This document shows positions 18,383 through 25,875 of a DNA stretch of 64,000 nucleotides, piece by piece. Position 1 is the stretch's first letter. Every line of letters starts with the position of its first letter. The notes under the pieces are model-generated. The model made no database searches. It was not told where the DNA came from and saw nothing but the letters and a program-made list of their open reading frames with translations. Source of the DNA: Candidatus Coprovivens excrementavium. Lineage in GTDB: Bacteria; Bacillota_I; Bacilli_A; RF39; UBA660. Location of the stretch: the NCBI GenBank assembly GCA_944363975.1, contig CALVVU010000004.1, forward strand, positions 1 through 64,000, in the 5' to 3' direction. A program made the translations under genes and the position numbers.

Positions 18383-20287
18383 ATGAGTGGAATATGGCTT
18401 CCAGTATCAGCACTTACAATCAGTCTATTTTTGATTATCATTTTTTTTACCAAAAAAAATATAAATAACGTCGAAGTAAATATATATCGAAATTTATTAA
18501 TATTAAATCTCTTCTTTTCCATAAATGCTATGGCTGTTTACTGTGTCGCCAAAACAATTGGTACTGAGTTACTAGTTGCCTTCATGCAAAAAATACATTT
18601 GTCTTTATTAAATATAATAGGTCATATTTTCCTAACTTATAATATTGAAATAAATCAATTTAATCCTAAAATAAAAAAAGGAATTACTACAATAACTAAT
18701 TTATTTGTTATTGTTATCGTTATTTTAATTTTTATTTCTCCTATTAAAGTAATTAACTATGACGAAATTTTAGATGTTGGTGGTATATCTTACTATATAT
18801 CAATAACAGGAATTATAATTGCCTTTATCTTCTTAATTATTCTTAACATTCGTTATTTATTAAGAAATAAAGATAATATAAAAAAGAGTATTCCTTTCTT
18901 TGTCTTAATTATTTTATTTGGAATAGGGCTTTTATTACGTCTCCATTATCCTGAGATAATTACCGAAACATATTGTGTTGCCTTCGCTTTACTAGTAATG
19001 TATTTTACTATTGAGAATCCTGATGTTAAACTTTTAAACCAAGTTGAAACAGCACGTGATAAAGCTGAAAAAGCCAACGCTGCTAAAACTGATTTCTTAT
19101 CTAGTATGTCTCACGAAATAAGGACACCACTTAATGCTATCGTTGGTTTTTCGCAAGCAATTCAAGAAGAAACAACGTTAGAAGCTGCTAAACAAGATGC
19201 TAAAGATATTATCCTAGCTAGTCAAAATCTTTTAGAAATAGTTAATGGTATTTTAGATATTTCCAAGATTGAAGCCAATAAAATGGAAATTTCAAATACA
19301 AAATATAATATAAAAACGGAAAGTGAAAATCTTTATAAATTAATTAAACCTCGTATTGGTGAAAAACCAATCGAATTCGTTATGAATATCGCTCCCGACG
19401 TTCCAACTACCTTATATGGGGACAAAGGAAAAGTTAAAGAGATAATGACTAATTTATTAACTAATGCTGTCAAATATACAGAACAAGGAGAAATAAATTT
19501 AGAAATAAGTTGTATAAATAAAAATGACAATTCAACTATCATAATTTCTGTTGAAGATACAGGTCGTGGAATAAAACCAGAAAAAATAGATAAATTATTT
19601 ACCAAATTCGAAAGATTAGACGAGGATCGTAATACAACATTAGAAGGAACTGGTTTAGGCTTAGCAATTACCAAAAGACTAGTTGAAATGATGAACGGTA
19701 AAATAATTGTTCAATCAGTTTTCGGAAATGGATCAAAATTCACCGTTTATCTTCCTCAAAAAATTATCTATGATAAAGAGTTAAAAGTTGAGCCTCAAAA
19801 AGAAGTATTAAATTTAGTCAATAAAAAAGTCTTAGTAGTAGATGATAACGACCTTAATCTTAAAATTGCTGACCGTTTATTAAAAAAATATAATCTTCAA
19901 GTCGATACTTGTAAATCAGGTTACGAATGCCTAGAAAAAATAAAAGACCAAACTTATGATTTAATTTTTATGGATGATATGATGCCTAAAATGAGTGGCA
20001 CAGAAACTCTTCATATTATTCAAGAAAGTCCTACATTTAAAACTAAAGTTATCGCCTTAACTGCTAATGCCATCGAAGGAATGAAAGAAAAGTACATCGA
20101 AGAAGGGTTTAATGATTACTTAGCAAAACCAATAGACAAGGACGAATTAGAAAAAGTTCTCCGTCGTCATTTAAATCATGAAATAGAATCAGCTAATTTT
20201 GAGCCTTTACCTAAAGAAATATATCAGATAGACGACTCTGTAGTTGAAGAATTAAATAATCAAGCATCATCTGTAAAGGAGCAATAA
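18383..20287 (+). CDS. Membrane hybrid histidine kinase with one receiver domain
   Basis: 634 residues, a paralogue of the kinase at 14109. About seven membrane helices lie in residues 3-210, then the shared YFTIENPDVK linker. HisKA has SSMSHEIRTPLN (His244), HATPase has NLLTNAVKYT, DTGRGIKPE and GTGLGLAITKRL, and one receiver domain has VVDDND and Asp531 in FMDDMMP. A C-terminal Glu/Asn-rich tail of about 30 residues follows. It probably feeds the same Hpt protein. A TATAAT lies at 18363-18368 without a clear -35 box, and the ribosome site is AGAGGTGA. It ends at a terminator shared with the convergent gene. Confidence 0.93.
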   Translation: MSGIWLPVSALTISLFLIIIFFTKKNINNVEVNIYRNLLILNLFFSINAMAVYCVAKTIGTELLVAFMQKIHLSLLNIIGHIFLTYNIEINQFNPKIKKGITTITNLFVIVIVILIFISPIKVINYDEILDVGGISYYISITGIIIAFIFLIILNIRYLLRNKDNIKKSIPFFVLIILFGIGLLLRLHYPEIITETYCVAFALLVMYFTIENPDVKLLNQVETARDKAEKANAAKTDFLSSMSHEIRTPLNAIVGFSQAIQEETTLEAAKQDAKDIILASQNLLEIVNGILDISKIEANKMEISNTKYNIKTESENLYKLIKPRIGEKPIEFVMNIAPDVPTTLYGDKGKVKEIMTNLLTNAVKYTEQGEINLEISCINKNDNSTIIISVEDTGRGIKPEKIDKLFTKFERLDEDRNTTLEGTGLGLAITKRLVEMMNGKIIVQSVFGNGSKFTVYLPQKIIYDKELKVEPQKEVLNLVNKKVLVVDDNDLNLKIADRLLKKYNLQVDTCKSGYECLEKIKDQTYDLIFMDDMMPKMSGTETLHIIQESPTFKTKVIALTANAIEGMKEKYIEEGFNDYLAKPIDKDELEKVLRRHLNHEIESANFEPLPKEIYQIDDSVVEELNNQASSVKEQ

Positions 20288-20288
20288 A

Positions 20289-20313
20289 AAAATATAAGTT
20301 TTACTTATATTTT
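20289..20313 (+). terminator. Bidirectional terminator between convergent genes
   Basis: aaaatataagt and acttatatttt form an 11-base stem with a TTT loop, with A and T runs on the two sides. It serves the kinase gene (+) and the 20312 gene (-). Confidence 0.7.
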
Positions 20314-21229
20314 ATGTATATCTTAATTTCAAAAATTTATTAATAAACTCATTTCTTAAAATTAAATACCTCGTCGCAAAATCATAATATTTATTATCTT
20401 GTTCATTTTCTAAATTACTAAGTTTTTTATCTAAGAATTCAATAGAATTACATAGAGTTAGATAAGCATTTCTACCTAGTATTCTATTGAATTCTTTTTC
20501 TAATAAAGAAACACCTTTATGAGTATTAATAATTTCTTTCATTCCCTTGGCATTATAAATTGGTCTAAATAAAGTAACTAAACTTTCTAATCCTTCAATC
20601 GTATATTCACTTTCTTTAATTTTCTTTAAATTATCTAAAGCTTTTTTAAATTTGCCATTTTTTATATTAACTTTTTTTAATTTTAATATTCTTTTTATAA
20701 CATCTTCACTTTGTAATAAAAGAATAACTTTATCTATTGCTTTTAAAGAATCTTTCTTAATCAATGAAGAATATCCATTATGAAAGAATTTATCTATTTG
20801 TATTAATAAATTATCTTTTAATGATACTTTATCTTTACGATGAAATAATAATTTATTATAAGAATAAACTAAATATTCTAAAGTCTTTATAAAGGAATTA
20901 TCAATTTCTGTAAATAATATTCCATATTCATAAGTTAAATAGTTAGTATTAACTTTTTTTGTTACATTTTTATATAAATAATTATTATTTATTGGATTAT
21001 CATAATAATCTAAAGAAGTAACTAATGAAGGTTTTTTAATTATTTTAGTATTCAATATTGTATCATAAATCTCCTCGACGAACGAATCACCATATGTTAA
21101 AATCATTCCCGTTGTTATTAGATATAAATAATTCAATACTTCTTGTGAATAATCTTTATTTTTTAATAGATGATCCAAAGAATAAACCACTTGATTTATT
21201 AAAGTATTAAAAGAGTCTTCATTAATCAT
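20312..21229 (-). CDS. Hypothetical protein, 305 residues
   Basis: I do not recognise a family. Start chosen at the ATG whose first base is 21229 because GGAGG lies just upstream; a start 12 codons earlier lacks a ribosome site. The protein is mainly helical, rich in Leu, Lys, Asn and Tyr, with no signal peptide and no membrane helix. A 235-residue unknown at 34109 has similar composition, but I see no shared motif. It is transcribed alone between two plus-strand genes. Confidence 0.65.
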   Translation of the reverse strand: MINEDSFNTLINQVVYSLDHLLKNKDYSQEVLNYLYLITTGMILTYGDSFVEEIYDTILNTKIIKKPSLVTSLDYYDNPINNNYLYKNVTKKVNTNYLTYEYGILFTEIDNSFIKTLEYLVYSYNKLLFHRKDKVSLKDNLLIQIDKFFHNGYSSLIKKDSLKAIDKVILLLQSEDVIKRILKLKKVNIKNGKFKKALDNLKKIKESEYTIEGLESLVTLFRPIYNAKGMKEIINTHKGVSLLEKEFNRILGRNAYLTLCNSIEFLDKKLSNLENEQDNKYYDFATRYLILRNEFINKFLKLRYT

Positions 21230-21383
21230 GATAATTTCCTCCTTTGATTGCGTGTATACTAACACTAAAATAAATAAAAAGCAAATTTATCTATGCTGTC
21301 TAATTAATGTCTTATATAAAGGTTACTAAAAAATAAATAGATACAACATGATATAATATATTTAAAGATGGGAGAATGAAAAA

Positions 21384-23171
21384 ATGGATAAGAAAAATAC
21401 AGTGAAAAACTTAAAAATTGCAGCACTAACCAGCGCAACAGTATGTATAATAGCAACATCTTTAATAGGTTGTGGAATAAAAAACGATAATTCGACGTTT
21501 TCAAATAGCAAAGAAAATATAGTTGAAGAAACAATAATTCAAGAAAACGATAAAGAATATACAACTGACGAATCGTATGATTTAAGTCAAAGTTATAATT
21601 CCTATTTATACAATAATGGAGATATATCATTAAATACACCTATAACAGCCGATTACTTCGGTTTTGCCATGTCAAAAAGAAATAATAATGCCGATCGTAG
21701 ATTAGAAGAGGGTGAATATAATCCGCTTAATATAACCATAAATGAAGAAGACTACGGTGATTATGTTACATGGGTTAATTCTGAGGATGTTGTATATTTA
21801 TATTCAGATTTATATGACATAGATTATTCTATACAAGAAGCTGAAAAGTATGAAGATAAAGTTGAGGAACAAACAAAACAACACACAGATTTAATAACTG
21901 ATATAAACACGATACCATCAGCAGATTTAATTGAAAATAAGATTTTAAGTAATAATACAAATTATTTAAATAATAATAAACAATATACAAAATTAGATGA
22001 ATCATACATAAGATTGATTTCAGAATTACTAGTAACAACTTTAGAAAATTATTATAATGAGTTAAGTCAAGAAGAATTAGTGAAAATTTACTGTATGTTA
22101 AATGATATTAAAGTAGTAGGAATAAATAGTACAGACTTCACAATAAATGATTTAAAAATTGTTTATAATGCTAGAGTTACAGAAGATGGGATTGTCTTTC
22201 TTGATGTAAATGAAATAGAAAAATTAAATGGTAAGGATACATTAAAACGTACGGTAAGCCATGAGATTATTCATCTATTTCAGCGTATGTGTCCAGACCA
22301 TCAAATAGAAGGATATACTCAAATAGGAAGCTCGCAGTATTTCGATTCTTTTGATAGCATTGCTCATCCGAATTCTTTACATTTTCAATGGCTATACGAA
22401 GCAACTGCAGAACAAATGAGTATGGAAATAAACAATGCTAAAACCCCATTAGTTTATAAAAATATGGTTGGTTATTTAAATACGCTAGATTTAATAACCT
22501 TAATTCGTCCAGATTATAAAGAAAATAGTATAGCATTAAGTCAGATTTCAAATAATCCCGAAGAAATATACAAAGTATTAGGTGCAGAAACTAAAGAAGA
22601 GAAAAAAGAACTTGCAGAAATGTTATATTCAATATGCTACATACAAGATGAAAGAGAAGATTTTGAGCAGGCTTACGAAAAAGAATATGGTGAAATCGAT
22701 GGTAAAGAAACAACGATAAAAAGAGAAATGAAACAAAGTGTCATAAAAACGATGACTAAATATTTCTATAAAAATTTAGCAGAAAGAATTGCCCATAGTG
22801 AAGTTACTATGCAAGACACATTTTACTTAATGAATGTTTTCGAATCAGCAATTAATGTTCATTTAATTTATGATGATTTGGAAAGATACGATCTAAATAA
22901 AGAAGCGATAGAATACTATATCGAATGTCAAGATAAATTATTTAATATCTTAGCAGAAAATAATAACTATACATTTAATGATATAGTAGAAATGTATGCA
23001 GAATATGCACTTGTAATAAAAACAAATAATGGATATGAAAGAAATTGTTCTCTTTCATGGTTATCAAATAATGAAAAGCAGTATTTGGCTGATGTTTTAA
23101 CTACAAATATCGGTAGTCTTAGTATAAATATAAGAGATTTAGAAATTCCTAAAAATGAATACAAAAAATAA
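21384..23171 (+). CDS. Zinc metallopeptidase-like lipoprotein
   Basis: 595 residues. The signal peptide ends in a lipobox, SLIGCG, with the lipidated cysteine near residue 30, so the protein is anchored outside the membrane. A long acidic linker precedes the catalytic part, which has TVSHEIIHLFQR: an HExxH zinc site with His293, Glu294 and His297. About 45 residues later WLYEATAEQMS offers Glu339 or Glu343 as third ligand, as in gluzincins. The remaining 230 residues are helical. I cannot name a peptidase family. It lies directly before the WXG100-type genes, although those have their own promoter, so processing of secreted proteins or the wall is possible but unproven. A TATAAT is at 21353-21358. 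Confidence 0.7.
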   Translation: MDKKNTVKNLKIAALTSATVCIIATSLIGCGIKNDNSTFSNSKENIVEETIIQENDKEYTTDESYDLSQSYNSYLYNNGDISLNTPITADYFGFAMSKRNNNADRRLEEGEYNPLNITINEEDYGDYVTWVNSEDVVYLYSDLYDIDYSIQEAEKYEDKVEEQTKQHTDLITDINTIPSADLIENKILSNNTNYLNNNKQYTKLDESYIRLISELLVTTLENYYNELSQEELVKIYCMLNDIKVVGINSTDFTINDLKIVYNARVTEDGIVFLDVNEIEKLNGKDTLKRTVSHEIIHLFQRMCPDHQIEGYTQIGSSQYFDSFDSIAHPNSLHFQWLYEATAEQMSMEINNAKTPLVYKNMVGYLNTLDLITLIRPDYKENSIALSQISNNPEEIYKVLGAETKEEKKELAEMLYSICYIQDEREDFEQAYEKEYGEIDGKETTIKREMKQSVIKTMTKYFYKNLAERIAHSEVTMQDTFYLMNVFESAINVHLIYDDLERYDLNKEAIEYYIECQDKLFNILAENNNYTFNDIVEMYAEYALVIKTNNGYERNCSLSWLSNNEKQYLADVLTTNIGSLSINIRDLEIPKNEYKK

Positions 23172-23195
23172 AGTGTCAAAAAAACGTGAAATTAA

Positions 23196-23225
23196 TTGAA
23201 AAAAAGTTGAAATATATATTATAAT
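23196..23225 (+). promoter_or_regulatory. Promoter of the WXG100-type operon
   Basis: TTGAAA (23196-23201), an 18-base spacer, perfect TATAAT (23220-23225), about 60 bases before the first gene. Confidence 0.7.
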
Positions 23226-23285
23226 TAAAATGTCAGTAGCATAGATGATACATGACAAAAATATTTGAATTGTGAGGTGAGTTTA

Positions 23286-23675
23286 GTGAATTTAAACATG
23301 GGGTTAGAAGATGTGTCAAAAATGAATACAATTAAAAATTCAACTAAGTCTATAACTATGAACGAAGCGGGTATTGATAATTTGGCGATTATAACGATGC
23401 AAGTTGCAAAGGTTGTAAACGATTATTTAAACAAAATAATCGATATAATGGATTGTACGAAATCTTACTACCAATGTGAAAATGGTGATTTATTGAGGAC
23501 AAAATTCAATGAATTTCAAGCTAACTTTCCTATAGTAATTCAAAATATTGAAAATTATGCGTACAGTTTAAAGAAAGCAAAATCAAATATTATTAATCAA
23601 TCTGAAAACAGTGCAGCTAGTTTGAAAAATGCAACATTAAATGTACGTGAATTAATTAAGAAAGAGGTAGATTAG
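23286..23675 (+). CDS. WXG100-superfamily-like helical protein (no WXG)
   Basis: 129 residues from GTG 23286, chosen because GAGGTGA lies 5-6 bases upstream; a TTG at 23265 would be too long and lacks a site. Two long amphipathic helices (about residues 30-65 and 75-115) are joined by a turn reading YYQCENGDLLRTKF, the position where WXG100 proteins carry Trp-x-Gly and where here a Gly remains but not the Trp. There is no signal peptide. As first gene of a six-gene operon of similar small helical proteins it is probably an Esx-like substrate or chaperone of the type VII system encoded opposite. The assignment rests on fold pattern and context. Confidence 0.6.
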   Translation: MNLNMGLEDVSKMNTIKNSTKSITMNEAGIDNLAIITMQVAKVVNDYLNKIIDIMDCTKSYYQCENGDLLRTKFNEFQANFPIVIQNIENYAYSLKKAKSNIINQSENSAASLKNATLNVRELIKKEVD

Positions 23676-23676
23676 A

Positions 23677-24000
23677 ATGGGATTCATAGGAAGTGCTAAC
23701 AGTAGTGCTCAAGGCTTTGTCGGAGTAAATACTGGAGAAGCCGCTGCATATGTAAGAGATATATGTGGTACAGCAATCAAATCAGCTATTTCAGCTTTAA
23801 AAGAAACAAAAGCAGTTTTCACAGCTTTAGAACAAGGATGGACAGGAGTTTCACTAGAAAACTTTGAAGCAAACTATTTAAAAGCTGTTGTCGAACTAGA
23901 AAAAACGTTAGCTCAAGCATTTGCAGCTTTAGTTAAGGAAATAGCTGCTATAACTGACGGAATGGTTGAGCAAGACCAAAATATGGTTGAAAGAAAGTAA
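23677..24000 (+). CDS. WXG100-family (Esx-like) protein
   Basis: 107 residues with the helix-turn-helix plan of type VII substrates. The turn contains LEQGWTGVSLENFE, a canonical W-x-G, flanked by two helices (about residues 22-53 and 60-98). Such proteins form antiparallel dimers and are exported by EssC-type ATPases. The start is 1 base after the preceding stop with GAGG upstream, so translation is coupled. There is a glycine- and serine-rich N-terminal extension of about 20 residues. Confidence 0.82.
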   Translation: MGFIGSANSSAQGFVGVNTGEAAAYVRDICGTAIKSAISALKETKAVFTALEQGWTGVSLENFEANYLKAVVELEKTLAQAFAALVKEIAAITDGMVEQDQNMVERK

Positions 24001-24018
24001 ATTTAAGGAGGTAAGTAA

Positions 24019-24540
24019 ATGGCAGATTATAGTTTAAGTGAAGCTTCAAAAGCAACATTAAGTGCTAACACAACACTTAGTCAAAATTTAGGAAACGCAT
24101 CAAACGTTTTTACGAATATAAGTTCATCAGCCGACTCTGATATCGATAATTTATTAGCATCAGCTTTCCAAACTTTAAGAAGCACAGGATTTGATGGTGT
24201 AGTTGGTATGGAAACTGAACAAGTACAATCAATGATAAGCGCAATTGACACATATGTAAGCAATGTTCAAAGTGCACTTGCGCCACTAAATTCAGCAGAT
24301 GCAAGAGCATCATTTGGTGATACAATTGCTCCTAAAGTAGAAGAATTTGTTATAGCAGTAAAAGAGTCATGTTCAGCAGTTATTACTAATATGGGTGCAT
24401 TCAAAGATGATTTAACAGCTATTAAAACAGCTATGGAATCTAAAGCTGCAAGTGTTAATACTGCAGTTGGAAATGCATCAAATGATTTAACGTCATCAAA
24501 AAGTGGCTGGACATATACTGGAAGTGGCGAATCTAATTAA
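24019..24540 (+). CDS. Helical protein of the type VII operon
   Basis: 173 residues, rich in Ala, Ser, Thr and Asn, nearly all helical, with no signal peptide, no membrane helix and a single cysteine. It has the best ribosome site of the operon (AAGGAGG), suggesting high expression. The C-terminal SGWTYTGSGES tail is unlike the rest and could be a recognition end. I recognise no family. From its place between WXG100-type genes it is a candidate exported protein or structural partner of the secretion system. Confidence 0.7.
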   Translation: MADYSLSEASKATLSANTTLSQNLGNASNVFTNISSSADSDIDNLLASAFQTLRSTGFDGVVGMETEQVQSMISAIDTYVSNVQSALAPLNSADARASFGDTIAPKVEEFVIAVKESCSAVITNMGAFKDDLTAIKTAMESKAASVNTAVGNASNDLTSSKSGWTYTGSGESN

Positions 24541-24543
24541 TAG

Positions 24544-24894
24544 ATGTCAACATCAAGTCAACTAATATCAGAAAGGTTAAGATATTATACTTTTAGAGAT
24601 GAAGTAATAAATTTAGCAAACAAGCTTCTTGAAAGTTATAAATTATATTATAGTGCATCTCAACATGTTGAAAGCATGTATAAAGTAGATGAAGAGCCAG
24701 CTGACAGATATAAGAATAAAAGTAGTTGTGAATCTTTAAAGGACAGTTACGACTTATTAATTAATACAACAATACCCGCAATAAATAGTAAAATTGATAA
24801 TTTGAGTTCAAGTATAAAAGCTGCTCAAGCAGCAGAGGAAGCAGCTAGAAGAAAAAAAGAGGAAGAAAGACTAAAAAAAGAATCTTCAAAATAA
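24544..24894 (+). CDS. Coiled-coil protein of the type VII operon (DUF5082-like)
   Basis: 116 residues, almost wholly coiled coil, ending in an Ala/Lys/Glu-rich stretch (AAEEAARRKKEEERLKK). The size and pattern resemble the YwqH/DUF5082 proteins found beside type VII substrates in Bacilli, but I cannot confirm the family by eye. There is no ribosome site; the ATG lies 3 bases after the stop of the preceding gene, so it is probably translated by coupling. Confidence 0.65.
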   Translation: MSTSSQLISERLRYYTFRDEVINLANKLLESYKLYYSASQHVESMYKVDEEPADRYKNKSSCESLKDSYDLLINTTIPAINSKIDNLSSSIKAAQAAEEAARRKKEEERLKKESSK

Positions 24895-24926
24895 GATTCA
24901 GACTTTAAGTTTTATGGTGTAAAAAT

Positions 24927-25217
24927 ATGGCAAAATACAATATTGATACAAATAAACTAGAAGAAGCAAGCTTAGAAATTAAAAGTATTACTTCTAATAT
25001 AAATCGTGTTTTAACAGAATATGTATCTATGATGGCAAAAGTGCCAACAGAGACAAAAGAGTGGCAAGGTAATGCAAGTGAAGAATTTGTAGAAATCATC
25101 AAAAATGATTTTCGAAATGAATATCTTCCATTATTAGACAACATAATTAAATATGCTGATGAAATGAGTTTAGAATCTACGGAATTTCAAAATATTCCGT
25201 CCAACAATACTTTATGA
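24927..25217 (+). CDS. WXG100-family (EsxA-like) protein
   Basis: 96 residues, the classical EsxA size. Two helices (about residues 8-40 and 52-85) are connected by TKEWQGNASEEF, a textbook W-x-G turn. There is no signal peptide. It is an expected substrate of the EssC ATPase encoded on the other strand. The stop codon overlaps the start of the next gene (ATGA). Confidence 0.9.
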   Translation: MAKYNIDTNKLEEASLEIKSITSNINRVLTEYVSMMAKVPTETKEWQGNASEEFVEIIKNDFRNEYLPLLDNIIKYADEMSLESTEFQNIPSNNTL

Positions 25218-25522
25218 CTAGATTATATTTTGACAATTCTAATTTAAATGTTATAAACTCTGAACTCAATAATGCAGCAAAAGAAATAGTTGCCACTACA
25301 AATATTGCCAATAGTATAGCGATTCCTTATGGTTTTGAAAGAAGCCATGATATTCAGACATGTAATTTAGCTCTTTCTCAATCAAAAAATCTTATCGATG
25401 AAACAAAAGATTGGTTATTGAAAAATGATGGAAATTTTGCCAATAAAAAAGTAGAGCAAGAATCAAGAATTCAAAAAATCGTTAATATAGAAATAAGAAA
25501 AAAAGACTTGTTGATAAAATAA
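25214..25522 (+). CDS. Small helical protein, last gene of the type VII operon
   Basis: 102 residues, overlapping the upstream WXG100 gene by 4 bases. It is helical with a basic C-terminal end and no signal peptide. I recognise no family; its size and tight coupling to an EsxA-like gene suggest a partner or dedicated chaperone. A strong two-way terminator follows. Confidence 0.65.
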   Translation: MTRLYFDNSNLNVINSELNNAAKEIVATTNIANSIAIPYGFERSHDIQTCNLALSQSKNLIDETKDWLLKNDGNFANKKVEQESRIQKIVNIEIRKKDLLIK

Positions 25523-25550
25523 ATATGAATAATTAGTTGTTATGATAAAA

Positions 25551-25587
25551 AAAAGAATTCAATTAAATGTTGAATTCTTTTTTATTT
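25551..25587 (+). terminator. Bidirectional terminator shared by the two type VII operons
   Basis: A 12-base perfect stem (aaaagaattcaa and ttgaattctttt) with a 7-base loop, A run before and T run after. It ends the WXG100-type operon from the left and esaB-essC from the right. Confidence 0.85.
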
Positions 25588-25622
25588 ATAAATTTTAAAT
25601 ATATTTAATATTCTTTTGAAAA

Positions 25623-25874
25623 CTATAACAAAACTAATATTGTTCCATTACGTATATTGGTTTTATAAACTAAATCATTAGGAGAATAAATCTCAGAAGT
25701 AATTCTATTATACAATGCAATAGATTTATTATTTTCAAATGAATAACCAAGCTCATTAATCGCTTTTATTAATAGTGCGATAATATTTCCAATTCTTTTA
25801 GAAATTGGAAGATATGCATCTAATGATATTTCCAATTCGGGAATAATTAATTTCACCAAAACTTTATTCTCCAT
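25623..25874 (-). CDS. esaB: EsaB/YukD-like ubiquitin-fold protein
   Basis: 83 residues. The start (first base 25874) is 1 base after the essC stop and 9 bases after GAGGGTG; two earlier in-frame ATGs overlap that site. The pattern is a beta-grasp small protein: VLVKLIIPEL strand-turn, a central helix with IGNIIALLIKAI, and a C-terminal IRNGTILVLL strand. EsaB/YukD proteins of this size accompany EssC in firmicute type VII systems and are needed for secretion. The sequence match is by pattern and context only. Confidence 0.6.
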   Translation of the reverse strand: MENKVLVKLIIPELEISLDAYLPISKRIGNIIALLIKAINELGYSFENNKSIALYNRITSEIYSPNDLVYKTNIRNGTILVLL

Positions 25875-25875
25875 A

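Noticed and set aside
23286-25522. LXG-type polymorphic toxin and immunity pair in the type VII operon
   Set aside because: All six proteins are small (96-173 residues) and none has a long LXG domain with a toxin end.
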